A stretch of 64,000 bases of DNA from Bradyrhizobium sp. B097 (GTDB lineage: Bacteria; Pseudomonadota; Alphaproteobacteria; Rhizobiales; Xanthobacteraceae): positions 4,894,501 through 4,958,500 of the forward strand of contig NZ_CP152412.1 of the NCBI RefSeq assembly GCF_038957035.1, given 5' to 3'. Of this stretch, positions 35,782 through 44,148 are shown piece after piece; position 1 is the first letter of the stretch; each line of letters opens with the position of its first letter. Under the pieces are notes generated by a model. The model searched no databases. It had not been told where the DNA came from and saw only the letters and a list, made by a program, of their open reading frames with translations. The translations under genes were made by a program, and so were the position numbers.

Positions 35782-37068
35782 ATGACCACGGAATCCCACG
35801 CGTTCGGCGGCGCCGAGCCCGCACTGCGCTGGCGCGACCGCGTCCGTGCCTGGTCCGGCTCAATCGCCTATGTCCGCACGACCGATATCCTGATCGTGCT
35901 CGCCGCGGCCTCGCTGCCATGGTCGACGACGGCGCTTGCCGTCTTCATGCTGCTGTGGCTCGTCGCCGTGATCCCGACCATCGACTGGGAGCAGTTCATT
36001 CTCGACCTCGCGCAACCGGCCTTTGCATTGCCGGTGGCGCTGGTCGCGCTCGCGGTGTTCGGCGTGGCGTGGTCGGAGACCGGCTGGACCGAACGGCTGC
36101 AAGGCATCAAGCCGCTCGGCAAGCTGCTGCTGCTGCCGTTCCTGCTCGGCTACTTCCAGCGCTCGCAGCGCGGACTCTGGGTGTTCTCAGCTTTCCTGGT
36201 GTCCTGCACCTTGATGATGATCCTGTCCTGGATCGTGCTGGCGCTGCCGCAGCTCAAGCTTGCGCACACCGCCTCCGACGGCGTGCCGGTCAAGAACTAC
36301 CTCGACCAGAGCCAGGAATTCGTGCTGTGCGTCTTCGCGCTGATGCTGCCGGCGTTGACGGCGCTGCGGGCCCGGCAATGGCGCATCGCAGCCGGCGCCC
36401 TCGCGCTGATCCTGCTGTTCGTCGCCAACATGTTCTATGTCGTCTCGGCGCGGACGGCGCTGGTCACCATGCCGGTCTTGCTGATCCTGTTCGCCGCGCT
36501 GCATCTGTCCCGCCGCGCCACGCGGCTGCTGTTCACCGCTGTCGCGCTGGCGAGCCTGCTGGTGTGGACGACGTCGCCCTATCTGCGTCACCGCATCGCC
36601 GACATCGGCCTCGAGTATCGCGCCCACGATACGTCCGGGATCGCCTCGACCGCACAGCGCCTGACCTATTGGCGGAAGTCGGTGAAGTTCATCACCGAGG
36701 CGCCGCTGCTCGGGCACGGCACCGGCGCGATCAAGCACATGTTCAGGCAGGATGCCGCCGGACAAACCGGCCTAAACGCCGAGGTGATCAACAACCCGCA
36801 CAACCAGACCTTCAATGTCGCGATCCAGTGGGGGCTGATCGGCACCGTGCTGCTGTACGCGATGTGGACCACCCACGTCAGGCTGTTCGCCGGCCGCGAT
36901 CTCGTGACCTGGGTCGGGCTTGCCGTCGTCGTGCAGAACATCACGAGCTCGCTGCTCAACTCGCATCTGTCCGATTTTCACGAGGGCTGGATGTACGTGA
37001 TCGGCGTCGGCGTCGCCGGCGGCATGACGCTGCGCGCCCGCCGACCCGGAGAAGGTCCTGGCGGATAG
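35782..37068 (+). CDS. O-antigen ligase/polymerase family membrane protein (WaaL/Wzy-like)
   Basis: About ten to twelve predicted membrane helices with a large periplasmic loop before the last ones. The loop has APLLGHGTGAI and NNPHNQTFNVAIQWGLIG, the P-H-N-x2-x motif region of WaaL and Wzy ligases/polymerases. 428 residues. It presumably joins or ligates exported glycan on the periplasmic face. Start MTTESHAFGG at 35782 follows the previous stop by seven bases; the frame extends upstream through the other gene and that extension is rejected. Last gene of the operon. Confidence 0.87.
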   Translation: MTTESHAFGGAEPALRWRDRVRAWSGSIAYVRTTDILIVLAAASLPWSTTALAVFMLLWLVAVIPTIDWEQFILDLAQPAFALPVALVALAVFGVAWSETGWTERLQGIKPLGKLLLLPFLLGYFQRSQRGLWVFSAFLVSCTLMMILSWIVLALPQLKLAHTASDGVPVKNYLDQSQEFVLCVFALMLPALTALRARQWRIAAGALALILLFVANMFYVVSARTALVTMPVLLILFAALHLSRRATRLLFTAVALASLLVWTTSPYLRHRIADIGLEYRAHDTSGIASTAQRLTYWRKSVKFITEAPLLGHGTGAIKHMFRQDAAGQTGLNAEVINNPHNQTFNVAIQWGLIGTVLLYAMWTTHVRLFAGRDLVTWVGLAVVVQNITSSLLNSHLSDFHEGWMYVIGVGVAGGMTLRARRPGEGPGG

Positions 37069-37118
37069 TGCAGCACGCCGTGGATGCCTGGCTCACAAGT
37101 AGTGCAACAAACTCAGTT

Positions 37119-37359
37119 GTCGTCCCGGCGCAGGCCGGGACCCATAACCACCGAAGGTAATTGTTGAACGACGCTGGAGCCACAGCCCTCTTCAACGACA
37201 CGACCCTGGTGGTTATCGGTCCCTGCTTTCGCAGGGACGACGATCGGGATGTAGTCCGCGCCACACATTCGATGTCGTCCTGGCGAAAGCCAGGACCCAT
37301 TACCCCAAATGGTCATTGCAGCACGACGCTGCGGGCCCCCTGGCTTTCGCCAGGACGAC
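37119..37359. repeat. Palindromic repeat mosaic downstream of the polysaccharide operon
   Basis: Four related palindromic units. 37119-37152 (GTCGTCCCGGC...GGGACCC then ATAACCACC) is complementary to 37208-37232. 37274-37299 (GTCGTCCTGGCGAAAGCCAG) is complementary to 37339-37359. The units could form large cruciforms or hairpins and probably end the operon transcript. Such REP-like units are common in Bradyrhizobium. The rest of the 336-bp gap 37069-37404 shows nothing else. Confidence 0.75.
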
Positions 37360-37404
37360 AGCAGTGTTTGCTGCGTCAGCAGCGCCTCAACGACCTCCAA
37401 CCGC

Positions 37405-38640
37405 CTACCGCGTCGCGTCGTGCCCGACCTCACCCGTGATGACGTCGCCGAACAGCTCCCACGCTTCGCCGTTGAACCGCATCAATTGCATCTGCTCGAT
37501 CGGGTAGTAGTCGTCGGGCGAGGTGTTGACCATGATGCCCGGCAGCATCAGGTCGGAGTGGAAGTTCTTCAGGCTGGCCGCCTGCTTCATGACGTTCTCG
37601 CGCGTGAGATTGTCGCCGCATTGCTTCAGCACCTGCACCATGGCCTCCGACTGCACATAGCCGTAGACGTTGTTGAAATTGGCCTTGTCCCCTTCAGGAT
37701 AGTATTTGTCCATAAAGCCGCGCCACTTCACGACCGCGGGGTCCTTGTCCCAGGTTGGGTCGGTCGGATCCTTCAGGTATTGGGTCGAGATGATGCCCTT
37801 GGCGTATTCGAGCCCCGCCGGCTTCAGCACCGAGGCGACCGTGGTCGCGGTGTTGGCGAGGAAGAACTTCGGCTTCCAGCCGAGCTCGCCCACTTTCCGG
37901 ATCGCCTGCGCCGATCCCTTCGGCGCCGCCCAGGAGAAGAAGATGTCGGCGCCGGAATCGTGCAGCGCGACGATCTGCGAATCGATCGAGGGATCGGAGA
38001 CTTCGTATGACTTGTCGGCGATGATCATGCCCGCCTTGTCGCCAAGCCCGTCCTTCAGGCCCTTGAACTGATCCTTGCCGGCGTCGTCATTCTGCCAGAA
38101 CACCGCGATCTTGCTGTCGGGGAATTTGTCACGAATGTATTTCGCATAGATGCGCCCCTCGCTCTGGTAGTTGGGCTGAAAGCCCATCGTCCAGGGAAAA
38201 TTCTTGGGGTCGCCGAATTTGGTGCCACCGGAGGCGACGAACAATTGCGGCACCTTCTTGGCATTCATGTATTTCATGATTGCCGAATTCGACGGCGTGC
38301 CGAGCGCCTGGAAGATCAGCAGCACCTCGTCGCTCTCGACCAGCTTGCGCGCCTGCTCGATCGCCTTCGGCGGCGAATAGGCATCGTCGTAGCTGATGAA
38401 GGTGATCTTGCGGCCATTGATGCCGCCCTGCTCGTTGATCATCTTGAAGAACGCGACCTCGGTCTTGCCGATCACGCCGTAGGACGACGCCGGGCCGCTA
38501 TACGGCATGATGTTGCCGATCTTGATTTCGCCATCACTTGCGCCGGGATCGTATTTCTTCTGCGCGGTGGCCGAGGTCGTGATCAATGCGGCACTTGCGA
38601 AGGCCACGATCGCGCCAATATATCCAGAACGAGCCGGCAT
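37405..38640 (-). CDS. Branched-chain amino acid (LivK-type) ABC transporter substrate-binding protein
   Basis: Periplasmic binding protein. A signal peptide (GYIGAIVAFASAALITTSATAQ) leads to GEIKIGNIMPYSGPASSYGVIGK, a type I periplasmic fold with typical INGRKITFISYDDAYSP and an LVESDEVLLIFQALG region. 411 residues from ATG 38640, preceded by GGGGAGAA; the frame continues upstream without a good start. No permease or ATPase genes are adjacent, so it is an orphan binding protein, common in rhizobia. The ligand may be a branched-chain amino acid or an aromatic or other compound. Confidence 0.9.
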   Translation of the reverse strand: MPARSGYIGAIVAFASAALITTSATAQKKYDPGASDGEIKIGNIMPYSGPASSYGVIGKTEVAFFKMINEQGGINGRKITFISYDDAYSPPKAIEQARKLVESDEVLLIFQALGTPSNSAIMKYMNAKKVPQLFVASGGTKFGDPKNFPWTMGFQPNYQSEGRIYAKYIRDKFPDSKIAVFWQNDDAGKDQFKGLKDGLGDKAGMIIADKSYEVSDPSIDSQIVALHDSGADIFFSWAAPKGSAQAIRKVGELGWKPKFFLANTATTVASVLKPAGLEYAKGIISTQYLKDPTDPTWDKDPAVVKWRGFMDKYYPEGDKANFNNVYGYVQSEAMVQVLKQCGDNLTRENVMKQAASLKNFHSDLMLPGIMVNTSPDDYYPIEQMQLMRFNGEAWELFGDVITGEVGHDATR

Positions 38641-38799
38641 CGTTTTCTCCCCGATTTTTGTCGTGGTTTTGACGGCAAGTCTCGCAAGAGACGCATGTGC
38701 TGGCAAGCGCTAGGTTTTTCCGTTGGGCGAAACGGCATTGTTGCCTGGCGCTAGTTATGATTGAAGTCGACCTGGGGATCACGAGTCGAGGCGTTCTGA

Positions 38800-40953
38800 T
38801 TGCGTAAACCGGACATTCGTACCGGTCCGCGGCATCCGCGTATTGCGGCCGCGGGCTATGAGATCACGCGCCGCCTCAGTGAACGTGCGTTGGCGAAGCG
38901 TGGCCTGCACAAGGCCAATGGCGAGTTCGCGCAGCGCACGATCGCTTCGATCCGCGAAAAGCTGCAGCGCGGCGAGACCGTCTACATCGCCGGCCTTGCC
39001 TGCCCCGGCACCCACAACACCGGCGTCGCGCTGGTCGAGGTCACCCAAAAGGACGGGCCGCGCCTGATCGTCAACAACGAGGAAGAGCGCTTTTCCGGAA
39101 ACAAACACACCAACGAGTTTCCGCAACACGCGCTCGACGACATGCGCAAGGTGTTGCAGCGGATGGGCCGCGACGTCGGCGACATCGCGGCTTTCGTCAC
39201 CACGTGGGACTATCCGGCGCTGCTGGCGATGCTGATCCGCACCTCGCTCGAGGAAGCGCCGGCCAGCATTAAATTGCTGAGCGCGCCGATCGCGCCGGCG
39301 ATCAACCTGCGCCAGATGGACCAGGTGCGGCGCATCGCACGCAGGCTCGGCAGGATGTACGGGCTTGGCGAACAGCTGCCGCTGATCTGCATGCCGCATC
39401 ATGACAATCACGCCTGGTACTCGTTCACCGCATCGCCGTTCGCCGATGTGCGCGAGCGTGTCGCGATCGCGGTGCTCGACGGCACCGGCGACGTCGGCTC
39501 GATTTCGCTCTATGTCGCCGAGAACGGCGAGATGAAGCAGCTCTATTGCAACGAGAGCCTGTTCGATTCGCTCGGCGCCTTCTACACCGTGATCTCGTCG
39601 AGCCAGGGCGGCTGGACCTGGCTCTCCAGCGAGGGCCGCTACATGGGCGCCGCCGCCTGGGGCGACATGAACCGCGCCACCAATCCCTATTATCAGCGCC
39701 TGAAGGCGGTGCTGCAGCTCGGGCCCAATGGCAGCGTGCGGCTCAACCGCGCGATGGCCAATTGGTACGCCGACCCCGCCGACAATCCCTATCATCAACC
39801 GCTGATCGATATTCTCGGGCCGCCGCTGCGGCCCGACCAGCTCTGGAATCCCGACGCCGTGCTGCGCGTCGAGGACATCAATCACCGCCCCGACACCAGG
39901 GACCGCGTCGACAAGGCCGCCGCCACCCAGTTGGTGTTCGAGGACGCGATGATCCATGTCATCGATCATCTCCTGCGCATCACCGGCACCGACCGCCTGG
40001 TGCTGACCGGCGGCGTGGCGCTGAACGCGCTCGGCAACATGCGGCTGCTCGAGCACTTTGACGAGGCGTGGTTCGAACGCGCGCAGCAGCGCAAGACGCG
40101 GCTGCATATGTGGGTGCCGCCAGTGCCCGGCGATCCCGGCGTGCCGATCGGCGCGGCCTGGCTGTTCGCGCATATGGCGGGCGCGGCGCGCGGCGCGCCG
40201 CTGTCGCATGCCTTCTATTGTGGCCTGCCGCCCTCGAACGCCGACATCACCGCGGCACTGCGTGCCGACGACGTCGCCTCCACGGAGATCGGCAATGTCG
40301 CGACATCGGAAGGACGCGATGCGGTCGCCGATCTGATGGCCAGCATGGTGGCGCAAGGCGGCGTGATCGCGATCTATCAGGGCGCGGCCGAAACCGGCCC
40401 GCGCGCGCTCGGCCATCGCTCGATCCTCGCCAACCCCTGCGACCCCGAGGTGCGCAGGCGGCTCAACGAGCGCGTCAAGTATCGCGAGGCGATCCGGCCG
40501 CTGGCGCCGATGGCGACGCTGCAGGCCGCGCGCGACTATTTCGAGCTCGAAGACGGCGCGTCCGACGACGACTACAACGCCTACAATTACATGGTGCTCA
40601 CGGCGCATTCGAAGCCGGAGGCCCGCGCCAAGATTCCCGCCGTGGTGCATGCCGACGGCACCGGCCGCATCCAGATCGTGCGCGAGGCCGACGATCCCCT
40701 CACCTACGCTTATCTGAAGGCGCTCGGCCGCCATATCGGCGTCGAGATGTCGGTCAACACGTCGTTCAATGTGGCGGGCCCGATTGCGCAGACGCCGGCT
40801 CAGGCGATGGACACGCTGCGTCGTTCCAGGGGGCTCGATGCCGTGGTGCTGGTCGCCGACGACGGCACCGCCTACGCCGCCTGGCACGGCGGCGAGCGTG
40901 ACAGCGGCCGCTTCACCGGCTGGTATGCGGCGTGGAAGCAGGCGCGCGGCTGA
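38800..40953 (+). CDS. NodU/CmcH-type carbamoyltransferase
   Basis: Transfers a carbamoyl group from carbamoyl phosphate (via carbamoyl-adenylate) to a hydroxyl acceptor, as NodU does on Nod factors. The N-terminal Kae1/TsaD-like domain has VNNEEERFSGNKHTNEFP, the metal-binding HHDNHAWYSF and LDGTGDVGSISLY, and LTGGVALNALGN. The C-terminal domain has ETGPRALGHRSILANP and MSVNTSFNVAGPIAQTPAQA. 717 residues, a bit longer than NodU because of an N-terminal helical extension of ~60 residues. Start is TTG at 38800 with GAGG nine bases upstream; no better start is visible. Its 3' end overlaps the convergent EamA gene by 41 bp. Its acceptor is unknown, and the nearby polysaccharide operon is a candidate source. 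Confidence 0.9.
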   Translation: MRKPDIRTGPRHPRIAAAGYEITRRLSERALAKRGLHKANGEFAQRTIASIREKLQRGETVYIAGLACPGTHNTGVALVEVTQKDGPRLIVNNEEERFSGNKHTNEFPQHALDDMRKVLQRMGRDVGDIAAFVTTWDYPALLAMLIRTSLEEAPASIKLLSAPIAPAINLRQMDQVRRIARRLGRMYGLGEQLPLICMPHHDNHAWYSFTASPFADVRERVAIAVLDGTGDVGSISLYVAENGEMKQLYCNESLFDSLGAFYTVISSSQGGWTWLSSEGRYMGAAAWGDMNRATNPYYQRLKAVLQLGPNGSVRLNRAMANWYADPADNPYHQPLIDILGPPLRPDQLWNPDAVLRVEDINHRPDTRDRVDKAAATQLVFEDAMIHVIDHLLRITGTDRLVLTGGVALNALGNMRLLEHFDEAWFERAQQRKTRLHMWVPPVPGDPGVPIGAAWLFAHMAGAARGAPLSHAFYCGLPPSNADITAALRADDVASTEIGNVATSEGRDAVADLMASMVAQGGVIAIYQGAAETGPRALGHRSILANPCDPEVRRRLNERVKYREAIRPLAPMATLQAARDYFELEDGASDDDYNAYNYMVLTAHSKPEARAKIPAVVHADGTGRIQIVREADDPLTYAYLKALGRHIGVEMSVNTSFNVAGPIAQTPAQAMDTLRRSRGLDAVVLVADDGTAYAAWHGGERDSGRFTGWYAAWKQARG

Positions 40954-41857
40954 ACCAGGTCAGGACGCGCCCGTCGATCAGGAGCAGCGCGCTGGCGATC
41001 ACGAGCGCACCGATCACCTCGCGCGGCGCGACCGGCTCGCCGAGGACGAAGAATCCGAGCAGCATCGCGGTGACCGGGAGCAGCAGCGTCACCAGCATCA
41101 CATTGGTCGCGCCGGAGCGCTGCAGGATCTGAAAGAACACGATATAGGCCAGCGCCGTCGACAGCGCCGCGAGCCCGAGCACGGCGAGCCACGTGGTCGG
41201 ATGCGGCATCGGCAGCAGCCAGGGTCGTTCGGCCACACCGACAACGACCGCCATCATCACGCTGGAGGCCATCATCTGGAACGTCGCCGTGCCCAGCGGC
41301 GGCACGCGCTGTGGCAGCCGCCGCCCGACCAGCGCCGCGATGCCGTAGCTGAAGGCGCCGGCGAGGCACAGCAGGATGCCGATGCCCTGCCTGCTCTCGA
41401 AGCCGAGCGCATCACCATGCAGGATCGCGACCCCGATCAGCCCGACCACCACGCCGGCCACGCGGCGCGCCTGCAGCCGCTCCTCGCCGGCCACCGCCAT
41501 CACGACCACCGCAAACAGCGGCGTCGTCGCATTGAGGATCGAGGCCAGCCCGCTCGGAATATAGGTCTGGCCGAATACGATCAGCGAGAACGGCAACGCG
41601 TTGTTGAACAGTCCCATCGCGGCGAACGGCGCCCAGCCGGACAGGCCACGCGGGAATTCGATCTTCCGGGCCCGCAGCAGCGGCAACAGAATGAGCGCGC
41701 CGAGCACGACGCGCAACAGCACCAGCGTCAGCGGCGGCAATTCGCGCAGGATCACGCCGTTGAAGAAGAACGAGCCGCCCCACAGCACCGACAGAAAGAG
41801 AAGCAGCCCCCAGTCGCGGCGATCGATCCTGTTGTCGGCGGAAGACATGGCGGGCAC
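40913..41857 (-). CDS. EamA/DMT family transporter
   Basis: Ten-helix inner-membrane protein with two EamA repeats: LLFLSVLWGGSFFFNGVI opening the first, AGAFSYGIAALVGRRLPQ opening the second. 314 residues. Substrate unknown; the family exports metabolites and amino acids. The start is GTG at 41857 or ATG at 41848 (MSSADNRIDRRD). The 3' end runs 41 bp into the convergent carbamoyltransferase gene. Confidence 0.87.
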   Translation of the reverse strand: MPAMSSADNRIDRRDWGLLLFLSVLWGGSFFFNGVILRELPPLTLVLLRVVLGALILLPLLRARKIEFPRGLSGWAPFAAMGLFNNALPFSLIVFGQTYIPSGLASILNATTPLFAVVVMAVAGEERLQARRVAGVVVGLIGVAILHGDALGFESRQGIGILLCLAGAFSYGIAALVGRRLPQRVPPLGTATFQMMASSVMMAVVVGVAERPWLLPMPHPTTWLAVLGLAALSTALAYIVFFQILQRSGATNVMLVTLLLPVTAMLLGFFVLGEPVAPREVIGALVIASALLLIDGRVLTWFSRAPASTPHTSR

Positions 41858-41932
41858 TCATCTGCGCAGGCGCAGGTACCTAGCCGGGCGCGGCGGCGAT
41901 GGCCACCCGATTTCCGTGAATGGCGGCTCTGC

Positions 41933-42802
41933 CTATTTCGGCCGCGACACGATCTCGATCATCTGACCTTCGTCGCCATCGGGCGCGTGGGCCTTGGCCT
42001 TGTCGTAGGCGGTGAGCGCGGCACGGCTCACGGGCACGCCGGGCAACAGCGTCTCGGCGAGCCGCACGGCGTAGTCGGCATCCTTGTGGCGCAGCGCCGC
42101 CGTGAAGGATGCGCCGGTGAAGTTGCGGTCGATCATTCGCTTGCTGTGGCGGATGATCTGCGGGCTCGCGATCGCGCCGGTCGCCAGCGCCTCGGCGACC
42201 AATTGCATGTCGAGGCCGGCCTGCTCGGCGATCGCAACGCCCTCGGCGAGGCTTGCGATCTGCACCGCGCCGATCAGATTGTTGATCAGCTTGAACACGG
42301 TGCCGGTGCCGACCGCACCGAAATGGCGGATCGTGCTGCCGATCGGCGCGAGGAACGGCCGTGCCTTGTCGAGGTCAGCGGCATCGGCGCCCACCAGCAG
42401 CGTCAGCTTGCCCGCGGCCGCCGCCTCGGGGAGCCCGATGACCGGGCAATCGATGTAGATCAGGCCGCGGCTGTTGAGCTCGCGCGCCATGTCCAGTGTG
42501 TGCTGATACGAAACCGTGGAGCATTCGATCGCGAGGGTGCCGGCCTTCATGGTGGCGGCGGCGCCGTCCCGGGTCAGCCAGACCGCGCGCGATGCCTCGT
42601 CGTCGGCGACCATGGTCACGACGGCATCGGCATCGATCGCGGCGTCCTCCGGCGAAGTCGCCCACAGCGCGCCGCGCGCGATCAGATCCTCGGCCTTGGC
42701 CTTGCTCCGGTTCCACACCGCAACGGTGAAACCGGCATCGAGATAACGGCCGGCCATGCCGTGGCCCATGCGTCCCAATCCGATGAAAGCGACGCGCGGC
42801 AT
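41933..42802 (-). CDS. NAD(P)-dependent oxidoreductase, 3-hydroxyisobutyrate dehydrogenase family
   Basis: Beta-hydroxyacid dehydrogenase. Rossmann motif FIGLGRMGHGMAGRYL with VAVWNRSKAKA after beta-2 (an Arg/Ser that favours NADP). The substrate motif is CPVIGLPEAAAAGKLTLLVG, the family's DAPVSGG-type loop but divergent. The catalytic lysine region is FKLINNLIGAVQIASLAEG. 289 residues. The unusual substrate loop means the true substrate may not be 3-hydroxyisobutyrate. It starts just after prfB ends (3-nt gap) and may be co-transcribed with it. Confidence 0.88.
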   Translation of the reverse strand: MPRVAFIGLGRMGHGMAGRYLDAGFTVAVWNRSKAKAEDLIARGALWATSPEDAAIDADAVVTMVADDEASRAVWLTRDGAAATMKAGTLAIECSTVSYQHTLDMARELNSRGLIYIDCPVIGLPEAAAAGKLTLLVGADAADLDKARPFLAPIGSTIRHFGAVGTGTVFKLINNLIGAVQIASLAEGVAIAEQAGLDMQLVAEALATGAIASPQIIRHSKRMIDRNFTGASFTAALRHKDADYAVRLAETLLPGVPVSRAALTAYDKAKAHAPDGDEGQMIEIVSRPK

Positions 42803-42805
42803 GGG

Positions 42806-43937
42806 CTAATCCACATCCTCGACGGAGCCGGGCCCGGTGCCGAAGGCACGCTGCGCCAAGGTCGCCGCCATGAATTCATCGAGATCGCCGTCGAGCACAC
42901 CCGAGGTGTCGGAGGTCTGCACGCCGGTGCGCAAATCCTTCACCATCTGGTAGGGCTGCAGCACATAGGAGCGGATCTGGTGACCCCAGCCGATCTCGGT
43001 CTTGGCGGCCTGATCGGCAGCCGCCTGCTCCTCGCGCTTCTTCAGCTCCATCTCGTAAAGCCGCGCGCGCAGCATGTCCCAGGCCTGCGCCCGGTTCTTG
43101 TGCTGGGAGCGGCCGGCCTGACAGACCACCGCGATGCCGGTCGGGATATGCGTCAGGCGCACCGCCGACTCGGTCTTGTTGACGTGCTGACCGCCGGCGC
43201 CGCCCGACCGCATCGTGTCGGTGCGAACGTCGGACTCCTTGATCTCGATCTTGATGCTGTCGTCGATCACCGGGAAAATCTGCACCGACGAAAACGACGT
43301 ATGCCGCCGCGCGTTGGAATCGAATGGCGAGATGCGCACCAGGCGGTGCACGCCGGCCTCGGTCTTCAGCCAGCCATAGGCATTGTGGCCGGAAATCTGG
43401 ATGGTGGCGGACTTGATGCCGGCCTCTTCGCCCTGGGACTCCTCGAGGAACTCGATCTTGAAGCCGTGCTTCTCCGCCCAGCGCGTGTACATGCGCAGCA
43501 GCATCTGCGCCCAGTCCTGGCTCTCGGTGCCGCCGGCGCCGGCATGGACTTCGAGATAGGAATCGAACGTGTCGGCCTCGCCTGAGAGCAGCGCTTCCAG
43601 CTCGCGCCGGGCGACTTCCTTCTTGAGGTCCTTGAGCGCCTTCTCGGCCTCGGCGACCACGGCCGCATCGTTCTCGGCCTCGCCGAGCTCGATCATGCCG
43701 ATGTTGTCCTCGAGCTCGCGCTCGACCTTGCCGATGCCCGACAGCGCGTCCTCCAGCGAGGTGCGCTCCTGCATCAGCCGCTGGGCCTTCTGGGGATCGT
43801 TCCAGAGATTGGGATCTTCAGCGAGCTTGTTCAGCTCAGCGAGGCGTGCCGTCGATTGTTCGACGTCAAAGATGCCTCCTCAGCAGCCCGACTGACTGCT
43901 TGATCTCTTCAACAAGGCGTTCGATTTCCGCGCGCAT
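42806..43937 (-). CDS. prfB: Peptide chain release factor 2, with programmed +1 frameshift
   Basis: Recognises UGA and UAA stop codons and triggers peptide release. The SPF tripeptide is in [12 protein letters not shown] and the GGQ motif is in [12 protein letters not shown]. The gene is in two frames. Frame 0 starts at ATG 43937 and encodes [14 protein letters not shown] up to CTT followed by UGA at 43868-43866. Ribosomes must slip +1 to read GAC GTC GAA CAA from there. The slip site is classical: an internal AGGAGG (43880-43875), three bases, then CTT TGA C. The product is ~376 residues. Translation from the later ATG at 43774 would lose the N terminus. This is the autoregulated RF2 arrangement, not a broken gene. 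Confidence 0.96.
43866..43880 (-). promoter_or_regulatory. prfB programmed frameshift site
   Basis: Minus strand: AGGAGG-CAT-CTT-TGA-C. The internal Shine-Dalgarno and spacing equal the E. coli prfB site, so low RF2 lets the ribosome slip and make more RF2. Confidence 0.95.
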
Positions 43938-44043
43938 GGTCTTTCAGGTGTTGGTGAAAAAGCTTGCCGGGGATGTAGCGACCGGCGCGGCAAAGCGCAA
44001 TCGGCTTGGCCGCGCTATCCCGGCGATTTGGATCGGCCAACCG

Positions 44044-44148
44044 CTAGAGCCATTTCCGTTCCGATTGGATCGGAACGGGCTCTAGGTTTTTGTTTTGACG
44101 CGTTTTCTTCACGCGAACCGGCATCCACTTCGCTTGAAAACGCTCTAG
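44044..44148. repeat. Composite intergenic repeat, copy B
   Basis: Module 1 is a hairpin, CTAGAGCC...CCGTTCCGAT-TGG-ATCGGAACGG...GGCTCTAG (44044-44085). Module 2 is the 52-bp core at 44097-44148, 48/52 identical to copy A at 28463-28514. GCTCTAG occurs at both 44079-44085 and 44142-44148. The stop codon of the PBP1A gene (44145-44147) lies inside the core end. Confidence 0.82.

Noticed and set aside
37119..37359. CRISPR-like array
   Set aside because: The repeats are inverted palindromic pairs of unequal type and spacing, without regular spacers or cas genes.
40769..43585. 938-codon plus-strand open frame across three genes
   Set aside because: It runs antisense to the EamA transporter, dehydrogenase and prfB, all of which have intact motifs on the minus strand.
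43774..43937. prfB N terminus as a frameshift mutation or pseudogene
   Set aside because: The disruption is the conserved programmed +1 site with the internal Shine-Dalgarno, so the gene is functional.
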